Below the pieces are notes generated by a model. That model was not told where the DNA came from. It saw nothing but the letters and a program-made list of their open reading frames with translations, and did no database searches. Below are positions 10,971 to 22,898 of a stretch of 64,000 nt of DNA, piece by piece; position 1 is the first letter of the stretch; the number at the start of each line of letters is the position of its first letter. Origin of the DNA: Epiperipatus broadwayi (Eukaryota; Onychophora; Udeonychophora; Euonychophora; Peripatidae); NCBI GenBank assembly GCA_028023455.1, contig JAQFVV010012489.1, positions 2,977,881 to 3,041,880 of the forward strand, read 5' to 3'. A program made the translations under genes and the position numbers.

Positions 10971-12412
10971 ATTAGACATTTTCCTTGAGGCAATTTCTGC
11001 AATATTGATGCCTTTTAAAAGAAAATATTTTTAAAAGAAAACACTTTTAAAATCCATTAATTTGTAAAAACTTTTGTTAAAATAAATTATCTGGTACACA
11101 GATGTCTGTATAATAATCATTCATAAAATTTTATTTTTACTTTTTAGCAATTAAGAAGATAAACATCATTCTTTGAGAAAAATTGTCAGGTTTGCAATTC
11201 TATAAAAAAAAAAAATCTAATTCCATTTTTTGAACTTTTTTAAAGTTATTATTATGTTCCATAAGTGTTGTAAGAAAGTTCATTTGCCTAGAACAAATTC
11301 CTGGTAAAATCTTCCTCTACCCATGCATAATTAGATAATAACAATCCAATATGACTATTTCATATAAAAACAGAATAAGGGTTTAACTTGCAGACAAATA
11401 AGTGAAAAGAGAGTGATCTAAATATTACACTTTTATTTATAAATTTCTATTCATGTGACTGATTAAATCATCATCATCACATATATCAATTTTTATTTGT
11501 GATGTAAGGGATTCCATGGATTTGAAGGGCACATACATATTCACATACAAGTCCTTGAATAAATATCCAGTATTCCTCCGAATAATTTATTTGAAATAAT
11601 ACAATAATATTTTACTAAAAATATTACATATTTCAACAAAAGATTATAAATATTAAAATAAATGTTTTAGTTACAAATAAAAACAAATTATTTTCTTTGT
11701 TAATTAATTTATTTGTTGATTCATTCCAGTAATAAACAATTTTTTTTGTTATTTTAAAATTAAAATAATAAAATTTAACCCTGTTTAATTAATACACTTC
11801 TAAATTTAACACAAATAAAATAAGCACTGAATAAACATACATGCCCATACATATACAAGTTCAAAAATTATGCCAAAGTTATATTACTACTGCAAATCAT
11901 TTGAATATAACAGACAAAATTAACATGATTGTTTTATTAACTTCATATTGAATTTTTTATTTACATATTAAAATGTTATGTGTTTTATATCCTTCTACAC
12001 TTTAAAAATTTATTCAGTGCAGATGTATAAAATAAAATTTAATAATATATCTTACTTTACCTTGAAAATCTTAAAAGTTATAATATACAGATAACATCTT
12101 GGAATAATCAAGATTAATACATAAGGTTTAACACTAAAATAATAATTTTATCTGTATAATAAGCAAATGAAAAAAAATCATTTTCATTTCTTATTGTATT
12201 TAGAAAGATCACCACACGTCACCGTATATATATATATTCAAAGTTAAGAGTCATACCTAAAATTTTAAAATAATCTTTATTCTAGAATAAAACAATAACT
12301 AAAATCTTCAATAATGGTAAAAAAAAGTGCTTACGATCTATGGTTCCTGCTCCCATTGTAACTTTTACTTTGTAAAAACTGAAAATTGTTTAGTTATAAA
12401 TATTCAAAATTT
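10971..12412. other. AT-rich non-coding stretch
   Basis: No gene, RNA gene or clear repeat was seen. Confidence 0.6.
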
Positions 12413-12738
12413 GGCAAAACTTTCTCCATACAGCAGTGCCACCCTGTGACAACCAGAGCAATTAATGGATACAGAAGGCTTAGGCATAAAATCCTTATCT
12501 AGTGCCTATTCATCCAATATTCCCAGACTAGTTTCTGGCTTGTGGCCTTCATCAGTGAGGAGCCTTGGAACTGAGAGCACTGCACCTAGATCTTAGTATC
12601 TAATGCAACCCTCCATCAGCCACCTTTTATCTCTACTTGATTACAAAGCTATGAGAATGAAATTGAAAATATGATATTATTTTCAATCCAAGCTCTGGTT
12701 GGCACGGGGTGGCACTGCTGTATGGAGAGAGTTTTGCC
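12413..12738. mobile_element. 326-bp terminal-inverted-repeat element carrying a hammerhead motif
   Basis: The ends 12413-12459 and 12692-12738 are 47-bp inverted repeats with three mismatches. The interior (232 bp) is GC-richer than its surroundings and lacks an ORF, so the element is non-autonomous. A hammerhead-like motif lies inside on the minus strand (12514-12568). The combination could be a MITE that captured a ribozyme, or the terminal repeat of a Penelope-like or related retroelement. No unambiguous target duplication was found. Confidence 0.75.
12514..12568 (-). ncRNA. hammerhead ribozyme-like motif (Penelope-type short stem III)
   Basis: On the minus strand CTGATGA (12549-12555) is followed by a short stem II (GGC/GCC around CACAA, with a closing A-A mismatch) and GAAA (12532-12535). 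Next comes C-TA-GTC, which gives a minimal stem III (A-U and C-G pairs, two-base loop) and a cleavage-site cytosine at 12526. The bases beside the core pair as stem I (CTCA with TGGG, including one G-U), and CCAA/TTGG can pair further out. Conserved core bases are present; the A-A at the base of stem II is not ideal. Confidence 0.6.
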
Positions 12739-15700
12739 TTGTTTAATAACAATTATGTGCTAGTATAAGAGATAGTGATCATGTGATGATATTCAAAATA
12801 TGGTCAGTAAATAAATAAAAAATTACATTCAATAAATATAAACAGTGCAATTGTTAATGGTTTATTAAAAAAACTATTTATCTATCAAACAGTTTTTTAA
12901 TGAAAAAATATGAAAATTTTTAAGAACATGCCTGCCTAGCCTTGCTGAGCAAACATGGAGTCAATTAAATATTTAGCAATGGCCATGTATATTAGTTATT
13001 CATGACACTCAAACTTTACATGCCATGGAATTTATGTGCCAAATTAGATCACCCCTGATAAGAAATATAACATAAAATTTTACTTTTAATCCTGTACTCA
13101 TCATCTAATTTAATAACTACTTAGTCTTTATAAATATGTCAGATATGATTGTAAACATGAACTCTATATTACAATATATATTTTACGTTAAATTCACAAA
13201 ATCCAAAAAATTAAAAAAGTATTATGTTATGTGAGGTAATTTTTATCTTATTGGTTTACTTATTTTGGAAATTTTAAGTTAAAAATGGAACAAGTTTCTG
13301 ATTTTAAAATAAAAAGTTTAAAAAAGTATGGTTTGAAAGTATATAATTATATTTAAAAAAGCTTATGGAAGATTGTCATATGTTATTTGAGCAATGGTAG
13401 AATATCATATTCAAAAGTTAAAGATTACTAAATCAACTCCCATCTTATAAAAGTAAAGAAAATCTGTTTGATCCATTGAATTAGATCGTTTTGGAGATTT
13501 TGCGGTTTTGGGATTAGTGCACTATTTTTTTTTTTTTTTTTTAAAAATAAAAGTAATATTTAAAAATGCAGAACTTTAAATATTGAATGTTATAAATAAA
13601 TGAATAAAATAATCACATTAAAAACAACTTTGATTTAATTATGTGAGTATAATATACAAACAAACTAAGAAATAATCTTAACGAAGTCATTGTCAATCAA
13701 ATTCTTTTCTTAAAATGAGAAATATTGAAAAGTTGACATTCTTTCAGCAAACTAGCCAAAGGGTGATTGGTAAGGGTCGTTTATAGTTTTTCTTTCTCAT
13801 TTTATTCTTCGCCGACTTAATAAAATAAATACCTCAACTAATAATGTTTTGGATTAGGTACCTGGAAAAATCTAGATCGCTATAGCATTTTCGTAGCAAA
13901 CATGTATATGTTATTCTATTATATATGGGTGTGTTATTCTACTAAAGAAGTATAGTTAATATATAGGGTATATTTCAGTTGTTAAAGACGTATAGTTGTA
14001 AATGTAAAATCTAAAATTGCATTTACTTTTTAATTAAATATTTTATCTGAGCACTTGAAATCTTTTTTTATGTTATTAATATATATGCAAACTTATTGAT
14101 TAATCATTTATATGTAAATTGATTGTTTTAATAAAATAGTTTTATTATTTTAATATACATATATTTACAATTTTTCGTATTTTAATAATCCATAAATGAA
14201 ATTTTACATTCTCACAATATATTTTAATATTGAGTTAAGAAAACAATCAATAAGAACCTTTGCCTTTTTTCCCTATTAATTCAATATTCATTTCAATGAA
14301 GCATTTGCAGAATTTTTTATTTAATATGAATTTGTAAATCATATTGCGGTAACTTAGAATCTAATATATTTGTTTTGAAAGGTAAAGCATCGAAAATATA
14401 TATTTTTAAATAATTAATTACCAAATGGCAGGCTGAATACGCATTCCATTAAAAATACATGCACAAAAAACGTCTGCAAATAATATATGCACATATGGAT
14501 GTGAGAATAAGACCCATCCCCGTCAGTAAGTAGTTTATAAACAACCAAGGCAGTCTTCATTTAAATATTGTGCAATAAATAAATTTCAAGAGATATTTTT
14601 TCTCTCTTTTCCAGAATCATCTATTCATCATCATCATTTATCAGTAGCATCCACTTTCAAACAAATATGGGTATTCCAATTTGTAGATACAGTTTATTTC
14701 ATTGATAAGGATTTAGGTCAAAAGCACTAGATATTTATGCATTATTTATTTGCTAATATTATATAAAATATTGCCTTCTCACCATGTTGTTTCATTGTTA
14801 TTCCAATTTGTACAAAAAAAAAAGACAATATCCACATAAATCAGTAAGTAAAACCTTTACCAATTTCAATTTTATTCTAACTTTGGGCATATTATTTTAC
14901 TTGGCTAGAAACAGTAATACCTTTTCAACATTAGTTTCAATATCAATTCTTCTACAATAAAGACAAAAGCTAGAAGCAATCTCTGGGATGGATATTAATC
15001 TGCATTTACATCTGATATCTACTGATAATTTAAATTTATGATAGATGTATTTAGAGTTAATAGAAAAAAATGCAATATAGTACACTGTGAGTCAAATGAT
15101 ATGTTGTGTAAACACTTCTAGCCAAGGAAATAAAGTTCCTAGACTTAGTGTAGGGCCGAAGCTATTAAAGTATATAGTTACTAGCTTGACATCAGATTTA
15201 TACACAATTCTATATATAGCAGTTCTGGGTTCAGAAATTCAAAGTTTATACTGAATTTAAATCTAAAAGCTTGATTTTAAAAAGGATATTAGAGATAGCT
15301 GCCTGATATATATCTATATTGGCTTTAGATATGAATCTCAAACCCTTTTAATAAAAACAAGCCAGAAAACCATTTAAGATGGAGAAGAAATTGCATGTCC
15401 ATCCATAAAATCTTGATAATTCATATTTGCAATATATGGTACTACAATAGAGAGAAGAAAAATATTGTCATTATAATGGTAAGCTTGGAGAGTAAATAAT
15501 ATCTTATTGGCATTAAACAAGTATTAACCTAATTTTAGCCACAGATACAAACTACAAAAGAAAATATTAAACTCATTTTCTTGGAAGAGGACTAATCTAA
15601 TAAGTAATATTTTCCTTGCTGTCTTTCTTTGTAGAGTTATTAGAGAAGTCTTTTTTTGCTTTTCAGTAACATATTGATCTGTTTACTTTTCTGCAGCCAT

Positions 15701-16616
15701 AAACTCATAGAATCTGGAGTTTATGGTACATGAATTCACACACTGTGCTGTCACTTCCATTATTTGATTATTTAAATATTATCTTTTACATGTTTTTGTA
15801 ATTAATTACTAGTAATTTTATTTTATTTTAGAACATAGTTTTTAAATTGTTTTTGAGTGGTTTAGTGCAATATACAATGAGATGGTGTTCAGTCTGTTAG
15901 GATTATAAAATTTTGTATTGAATCTCAGTTTGTTATTTTAGTGAGTAAATATCATATAATCTTCAGGAAAAATAACTATTGGATGAACCTCTTTATTCTT
16001 AAGATTATATAGAAAACAGAATTTATTGATAAGTTATACTGAGAACCATGCTGCTCTTTAACAAAACTTGTTTAAGTTATAAACTTACATATTACATTTA
16101 AGGAAATTTTCCTTGTTAATAGCAGGTAAATACATGAACATATATTTGTTATTATAATTATTATATAAATAAAATTATATAGTATTGTTTGTTGAAAAAA
16201 TTCATGATGAGACATTTCACATACGATGGATTACTTTTATGTTCTAGATCAATTGATACATGCTAAAACTTTTTAGAAAGTTTCAAACTTTATTCAAGTT
16301 TTATCCAAATACACCAATTGTTAGTACTACTTTACCTCAGATAGAAAGATAAATTGTTTCCCCAGAATGTCTCACAAAAATCTTGCATAAAAAATAAGCA
16401 ATTATTGGAAGTCCTTATAAGAAAAAGATAATTTATCTTAAATACAAAACAGATAAAAAACAGTTTAAAAAAATATAAAGCTTGTAATTGTAAAATAAGT
16501 TAATTAATGAATAAACAATTTATTAAATATATTATTAATAAATAAGAAGGGGTAACATGTGGATAAATATACTATATAAAATGTTTCTGCAACTATATAT
16601 ATATATATACCTTTTT
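12739..16616. other. AT-rich non-coding stretch
   Basis: No convincing gene. It includes a T-rich homopolymer at about 13527-13542 and several short AT tracts. Open frames up to about 60 codons occur, with low-complexity translations expected by chance. Confidence 0.6.
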
Positions 16617-16663
16617 ATAACTCTGTGGATGGCTTGTGTGACCAAGTCGAAACGTCAGTGTAT
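16617..16663 (+). ncRNA. hammerhead-like stem-loop ending GAAACGTC
   Basis: The order is a stem I strand (ATAACT), CTGTGGA (16623-16629; the consensus CTGANGA has A at the fourth base), an extra T, a 6-bp stem II (GGCTTG/CAAGTC), GAAA (16649-16652), CGTC, then AGT-G-TAT, which pairs back to ATAACT with one bulge. The GAAACGTC end could act only in dimeric form because no intramolecular stem III is possible. It resembles motifs near the 3' ends of Penelope-like elements. One core base is off consensus. Confidence 0.4.
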
Positions 16664-17540
16664 TGGTATTAAAAGTTTTTAACACGGATGAACCCGCAAA
16701 ATATGTATTTTATATATATATATATAATTTTTCTATTGATAGACCACCATTTTGCTTTTTAAATAGTGAGAAAATATTTCCTGAATCACAATTATTTAAT
16801 TAAAATAAAGTTTATAGAAAAAAACCTAACCCATTGTATATTTTAAAATTTATTTATGGTGCATTTTATGCTCTATTATTGATTTGTTTATTCTTATAAT
16901 ATCTAACCAATAAAAATTTAAATTTTTTTTGTTCAGTGCTGTATTTTTTTAAAGCAACAAATCATGTATTTATTTTACATTATTGCAGTCAAAATTAAAT
17001 AAAAATTAGATAAAGAAATGTAACATATAGTTGATAGCAATAGTTTTAGTTATGTAGATGTTTAATTTTTTTTCTTGCTGATACTGTATTTTTTCATGTT
17101 TATGGTAAAGTCATCATTATCTTAAATATGTCAGAAACAAATCATGATATTACCGATTTGAAATTGAGAAAATAATTATTATATTTAGCTTGTTTGTTTG
17201 AATTTGCAGTCATTAATCATGATAATCTTATTTACATTGGATATCCCATAAATGAAAGCACAGATTGTCTTACATGGATTCTGAATAAAAATTAGGCAAA
17301 TAAATTAGTCAAAACATAATTTTGTACACTGTGTAATGAATAAACCCATTACTGTATATTTTGAACAATGAAGCCACTATCTATGATGTCATCACTCTTA
17401 TAAAATGGCTGCCATTAAAAATGGTGAATGTTTTTTTTTAAAAAAAAATATTTGTAAAGATCATTATACCAAAAATGATTGCAAATTAAATTCATTAGTA
17501 CAAATTGGTGATGATCACTATGATAAATCAATGCATAAAT
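16664..17540. other. AT-rich non-coding stretch
   Basis: A short (TA)n near 16711-16727 is the only structure seen; no gene was found. Confidence 0.6.
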
Positions 17541-17549
17541 ATTCATTGT

Positions 17550-17656
17550 CAAGCATTGGTGGTCGAGAGATCAGTGACAGCTGCTTTACAAGCAGTTGTC
17601 CCGGGTTAGTGGGTTCACTTCCCGGCTGATGCTATGACACATAAGAAAAAAAAAAG
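17550..17656 (+). mobile_element. minimal tRNA-Val-derived SINE, copy 1
   Basis: A roughly 96-base body with a poly(A) tail (17646-17655) is flanked by the 9-bp target duplication ATTCATTGT (17541-17549 and 17657-17665). The body has an A-box-like TGGTCGAGAG, an anticodon arm GCTGC-TTTACAA-GCAGT with a TAC (Val) anticodon, and a B-box-like GGGTTCACTTCC. An extra TTAG(T) sits between the anticodon arm and the B-box. There is no unrelated tail beyond GATGCTATGACACATAAG. About 90% identical to the minus-strand copy at 48552-48649. Confidence 0.8.
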
Positions 17657-17665
17657 ATTCATTGT

Positions 17666-20179
17666 ATTCCATTTAATAATTACACACAAGTTAATTACTA
17701 CTAATTTAATTTATTTAAAATTGTATAAATTTGAATTTTTATAAAATCATTTAACAATTCAGCCAAATAATGGAAACAGTCTGATATATAACTATATATA
17801 GAATTGTGTAAATTATTTAAGAAAAACAATTACAATACAATATCAAATTATAAATAAATGAACAGCATCACACTTTAATACACACACACATAAATATTAT
17901 AATCACGTCTAAAAAAGAACTGTAAAAAAATTCCAATTATATATATAAATAAAAATTACCTGAAAGCTTGTGAATTAAAAAAAAGATCTTTAAAAATTTA
18001 TTGAAAGAAAATTACATTATAAAAACTTATGTAATTTAATTGTTACTAATTTTCTTCTTTTCTTAGTCAACTTAATAAAAATACTCACAGAAAAGGTAGT
18101 TTTTTTTAAATAATATTTAGCTTTGTTACTACCTAGCATGCTTTTAATATATTTTTACTATACCATATGTGATTAAATAGTTCTTTATATCAATGTTTAA
18201 TTAAATATTCACGTATTTAATTTTAATTTAAAATATGAATATATAAATAGCCTATTTCTTTGAAATATGACACTTGTTCCATTTTCGTCAATCAAAAAAC
18301 GGTTACCAGCTATAGCATACTCCTTTTTAATCTTCCGCTTAAAATATATTAAAAGCATACTAGGCAGTAATAAAGCTAAATATTATTTTAAAAACTACAT
18401 TTTTTGTTAAGTATTTTTATTTTCCAGATATTATAAAAACTTACAATAACAATTATGAAAAAACTTAAAACCAAATCTTAATATCGTCGTTATGCAATAT
18501 ATTAGTTTTAATAAATCAATATTTTTTCTAAAATATAATAACATAAAAAACAGGTTTTTATATAGCAAATCGTCTTAAGAATTATTTTTTGCAAAAAAGT
18601 AGCATCATTATTATAAACAGAGGCTGCCGGCAGCCTATTTTAATTCCAAGAAAAATAAAAAGTACGAAGACAAAAATAATTAACAACAATACACTAGAAA
18701 TGGGTTTTGCAATGACTTTATACATCAGTCTGTGAAATATAAATACTCATACACATAGAAAATGTTGACCATTATTGTGTTTATTTGATATTTTATAGTG
18801 TAGTAACTTAATTTTTCCAGCAGCAACATTATCTTTGTGAAAACATTAACATCAACTCTAATAGCAATTCTTTATTGCATTATATTCTCATCCATATTTT
18901 CTCAATAAAAAAAATATTGCATTTCATCAGGATGTCTTTGAAATACTTTTCCAATAAAAACCATATTCAAGTATACCATAAAATATTTTTAAAGAAGTCT
19001 AGTACTATTTAATCATTTCTACTTCCAATTCAATGATTTTATAATAGCAGAAATAGTCTCACACCCAGCAAGTTAATAAACATTTATTTCTAAATTATAA
19101 ATCAAATACTAACAATTATAATAAAAGTTATATGTAAAGCTGTAAAAAGCTATAACCATTGCATCACACTGCTGAACAATATTATATCCACAATAATAAA
19201 CCTATATCACATAGTAATTAGATATATTTTCTCTTTACTTACGTACAATATTAGGAAAATGCTATTTGCTCCCCTAACTTTTGTTTGATTACAATTTGAT
19301 CTACAATCTATAAATTAATATATCACTCCTAGTCCAAATAAAACTTTATATTGAATTATATTATATTTTTATATTATATATGTAATCCAGGATATTAAAT
19401 GCTGAACTGAAAGAATTATGTTGAGAAGTACCTGGGGTGTAGAATAGATTTTTTGATATTCTTTAAAAAAATAAAACATTTAAAAATAAAAAAAAGGACA
19501 ATGTGTAATTGTAAAATAAAGTTATATAAATGCAGAAAGTCATTACTTATATCTTTAACATTTTTGTGTAAAACTATTATCTTGTCCAGTAATTTAGAGA
19601 TGATGGATTGAATTAAGATGTTTAATCAATAGATAAAATAGCACAACATCTCACTTGGATATATGTGAGTCATCATTACAGAAGAATCACAGCTTAAAAT
19701 AATCAAATAACTAGAAGAAAAAAAGTATAATATTTGTCATTCTGATATACTGATTATCTTTGTAAACAAATTATCAAGCAGAATGATGAGATACTGATAT
19801 ATACACAGTCAACTCTAGATATCAAAAAAGCCATAAGTTATTAAAAAAGCATAAAGAAGTATATAGAAGTTTTTTTTCAATAAAAAATATAAAAATCAGT
19901 CATTAATGTATAAAGTGAATAAAAGTTACTTTAAAACGATGATGAAAATAAAGTCCATTTATTTAATTTGTCTTTGATAAAAATTGCACAAAAATGTGTA
20001 GGAAAATATTTTTTTAAAAAAAAAACATGAACTAACAAAAAAAAAAAACACTCCAAAATATTAACAATTTGTAAAAATGAAATTATTTTATATTATTTTT
20101 TATAACTTAAATAAACAATACGCATGTTTATAAATAGTTTTTTCTACATAAATAAATTGTAACAAATCTTAAGTCGTCT
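17666..20179. other. AT-rich non-coding stretch
   Basis: No gene, RNA gene or clear repeat. Many poly(A)/poly(T) runs are present, for example A-rich runs near 20014-20050. Confidence 0.6.
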
Positions 20180-20990
20180 CTTCCCTTTTATATATTGCCA
20201 AAAAAACTATCTTCTAGTTTAAACCACAACCCATAACACTTTTGTCCAAATCACATCAACAAACTTCTTAGCATATTATTCACCAGAACCATATAGTAAT
20301 ACTGTATAATCTGTCCATAAAATACTTAAATTACAACCACACTAACCACTATTCAAGAAGTTATTCCTAGAAATTAATTTTGATTCAGTTTTTAGTTAAA
20401 GAAGAAAAATAAGACAGGTTAGGAAACAATGTTACTTCCAAATTGCATAAGAGAAAATTGTATTTTATTCTATTATTGCAAAAGTTTTTTTTCAGTTTAA
20501 GAGATGCTTTCATGTTGTTCAGATAAAATTTTGAATATATTATTTTCATTGCATTAAGAATAAGATCTCAGTCCTTGAAAAACAAATTATTTTCATAAAA
20601 ATTATATAGAGACTTTCAATTTTTTTGAGATGTCAAAGCTATATCATTAGCCTAGATGAGTTTCTTACGTTCTTCTTTTAGAAGATCACTAATAAAAATA
20701 TTAAATAAAGTAAGAGACAGAATTGAACCCTATAACTATTGTTTTTCTCTTGATTATCATTTAGTGTCTTTTAAATTTTTGTATATAGAGAATTTTACTT
20801 CAAGTAATAATTATACAAACTTTTAGAAGCCCATTTTTTTCAAATGGAATTGTAAACTGAGATTAGGTCATTAACAGTAGCATCAACTTAATTTATTTTG
20901 GAATTTTTTTAAATATGAGTAGTTTAAAATAAAATATGCTCACATCAGCTTTATTCTGTCCTAAAACCAGCTTTCTCTATAGATAGATAT
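20180..20990 (-). pseudogene. decayed LINE reverse transcriptase (jockey/CR1-like)
   Basis: Minus-strand translation shows RT landmarks in order. KAGFRTE-S-CEHI (20935-20973) fits RT block 2, normally QAGFR. A later stretch SILSLTLFNIFISDLL fits motif B, normally PQGS-LSP-LFN. It is followed by ANDIALTS at about 20630-20652, where the catalytic YADD has become (stop)-A-N-D. Stops and frameshifts interrupt the rest. Toward 20180 a weak match to the C-terminal region of jockey-like LINEs may continue. This is an old remnant with no intact ORF. Confidence 0.5.
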
Positions 20991-21285
20991 CTTTCAACTA
21001 TTGAAAAAAATCATATTAATATGATTTTTTTCAAAAAAATTACAAAAAGAATATAATAATGATATTGAATAAATTTTTTTTTTAGATTATTGCTATATTT
21101 ATTTGGCTTTAAAAATACTGTAGTTTTGTGTTTATTCAAATTTTTGGAATAATTTCTTTATAAATAATATTTTAGAAGCATATTTTCTCACAATCTGTAT
21201 GCCACATACTATTAAGCTTTAGTAAGTAATAATAGGTGGGCTGGTGATAGTGCTTAATAAATGCATTTCCTGAGTTGTCCTAAAT

Positions 21286-21345
21286 ATTATCTCCATACTA
21301 GTTTCAAACATATGGCTTTAATCACTGAGAAACCTTAGATCTTAA
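21286..21345 (-). ncRNA. degenerate copy of the Penelope-type hammerhead motif
   Basis: The minus strand aligns base for base with the motif inside the 12.4-kb element: CTCA, then GTGATTA in place of CTGATGA, a decayed stem II, GAAAC (21301-21305), TAGTA and TGGAG. Two core bases have changed, so it should be inactive. Confidence 0.4.
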
Positions 21346-21539
21346 AATAGTACACTTGAACCTTTAGGATATAATGCAGCTTTCTTCAAGATGCTATAAT
21401 TTACCTCTTTTTATAATATCCAACAATAAGATAGGGATGACCATAAACAATGAGGATTGCCAATTCCTCTATAAGCTTTATGATAAATGCTTAGCCAGAG
21501 CCAGCACTTAAAATATCTCTGTCAGGAACCCCTTCCCAA

Positions 21540-21582
21540 ACCTCTGACCCTGGTTGCATGCTTTGGCACTCCTCAGAGAGGT
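21540..21582 (-). ncRNA. compact hammerhead ribozyme-like motif with all three stems
   Basis: In 43 bases the minus strand has stem I ACCTCT (21577-21582) pairing perfectly with AGAGGT (21540-21545), the core CTGAGGA (21570-21576, consensus CTGANGA), a 4-bp stem II GTGC/GCAT with loop CAAA (one G-U), GCAA in the GAAA position (21554-21557, an A-to-C change), stem III ACC/GGT with a two-base loop, and the cleavage-site C at 21546. Apart from the one core change this is a complete type I hammerhead with short stem III. Confidence 0.6.
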
Positions 21583-21934
21583 GTCAGGCTGTTTATAACT
21601 TACAAGCTTAAGAGATAGGGTCATGTGATCTATGACTCTTATTTTTGACTATTTATAGGGATGACCATAGTTATCAAAAAGTCAAGAAAATCATAATATG
21701 AAGAAACTTAACTGGTTTCACATCTATATGACTATACACACCAGTTAAATTGAGAACATTTATATGCCTTTTAGTTTGGAGTGATAATTTGATAGTTTTA
21801 TTGGATTGATATTAAAATAATGTTTTGAAGAAAAAGTATGCAATTCTGGTCTACTCATACCTTTTCACCTCCTATCAATATTCTGTTTAAAAATCTGATA
21901 TACAACATTTGTAACATTGAAATACAAGTATAAT

Positions 21935-22145
21935 GTATATATCTAATCTAGATTTAATTAAAGAAGATTTAAACCCAGACTTTCAAGCTCTCCACAGTCA
22001 TATACTCTATCCATTATAACTGATGCACATGACCACATATATGTGAAAAATGTAAATGATCTCCATTATATGTATTTCATGCTGAGCCAGCACTCATCAG
22101 TTGATCTGGATCATCATCTCCTACACATATACCATTTGGGTCAGA
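21935..22145 (-). repeat. hammerhead-SINE copy
   Basis: A minus-strand copy of the family at 10.6 and 30.2 kb. The hammerhead segment (22067-22131) is followed by GGATAGAG and the tRNA-like GGGTTTAAATC. It lies immediately 3' of the RTE LINE end at about 22.42 kb. The upstream third of the repeat is not clearly present. Confidence 0.65.
22067..22131 (-). ncRNA. hammerhead ribozyme-like motif with intact core (SINE family)
   Basis: On the minus strand CTGATGA (22094-22100) and GAAA (22075-22078) flank a 5-bp stem II (GTGCT/AGCAT, loop GGCTC, terminal G-U). The strands ATATGTGT (22123-22130) and TACATAT next to GAAA can pair as an 8-bp stem III, leaving A at the cleavage position (22122). The stem I hairpin (22101-22121) is imperfect. 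Core bases match the hammerhead consensus. Confidence 0.6.
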
Positions 22146-22495
22146 GATTTCATAAATTTTTAGACAATTTTCTGATTCTTTGTAAACAAAAGTTGACAAT
22201 AGAAAATATTGCTGAGGAGATAATTACTGTCAATGGGAGTAAAGGATATACTCTTTGACAATTGCTGCTACGGGTTTGTTAAACATATAAAAGTAAATCA
22301 GAGATTCTTATTAATATTCAATTCTGAATCCTGCTAGATTTACTTAAATCAATTTTTATAATAGGTTAACCACTAACTGTAGGATTGTAGATTTTTATGT
22401 TATGATGGAATAAATAATCACTTCATCATCGCCAAACATTATCAATCCACTGCAGGATGAAGGTCTCTTCAAGTTTAATCCATCTTTTCCGATCT

Positions 22496-22898
22496 TTAGT
22501 TTCTCTTCCACATCACTCCTGCACACTTTCTTATTTCATCCATCCATCTCATATGTGGACTCTTTCTGGGTCTTTTACAATCTCTTGGAATCCAGTTTAA
22601 AATTTCAATTGTCCATCTATTATCATCTCTTCTAGCAATATGTCCAGCCCAACTCCACTTCAATAGTTTAATTTTCTCAATGAGGTCAGTAACACCTGAC
22701 TGTTCTCTTACCCATACATTGCATTTTGAATCTCTTCTTGTTACTCCCAACATACATCTCTCCATACTTCTTTGAGTGTAGTGTCCAAATCTCAGATCCA
22801 TAAGTAAGAACTGGTAAAACACATTTGATAAAAATCTTTCTTTTTAAACACATAGGTATATTTCCTTTTAGTATCAAGATATTTCTACCAAAGGCACT
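22496..22898 (-). pseudogene. RTE LINE C-terminal region (copy 1)
   Basis: Two overlapping frames together cover the conserved C-terminal block. CVLPVLTYGSEIWTL is followed, after a frameshift, by MERCMLGVTRRD, LKWSWAGHIARRDDNRWTIEILNW and RWMDEIRK, a pattern typical of RTE/BovB-like ORF2 ends. The 3' UTR beyond it is short. Confidence 0.8.

Noticed and set aside
22486-22498. TTCCGATCT within the LINE 3' region, resembling the reverse adapter end
   Set aside because: It lies in the 3' region of the RTE copy and matches only about 9 bases, so a genuine LINE sequence is the simpler explanation.
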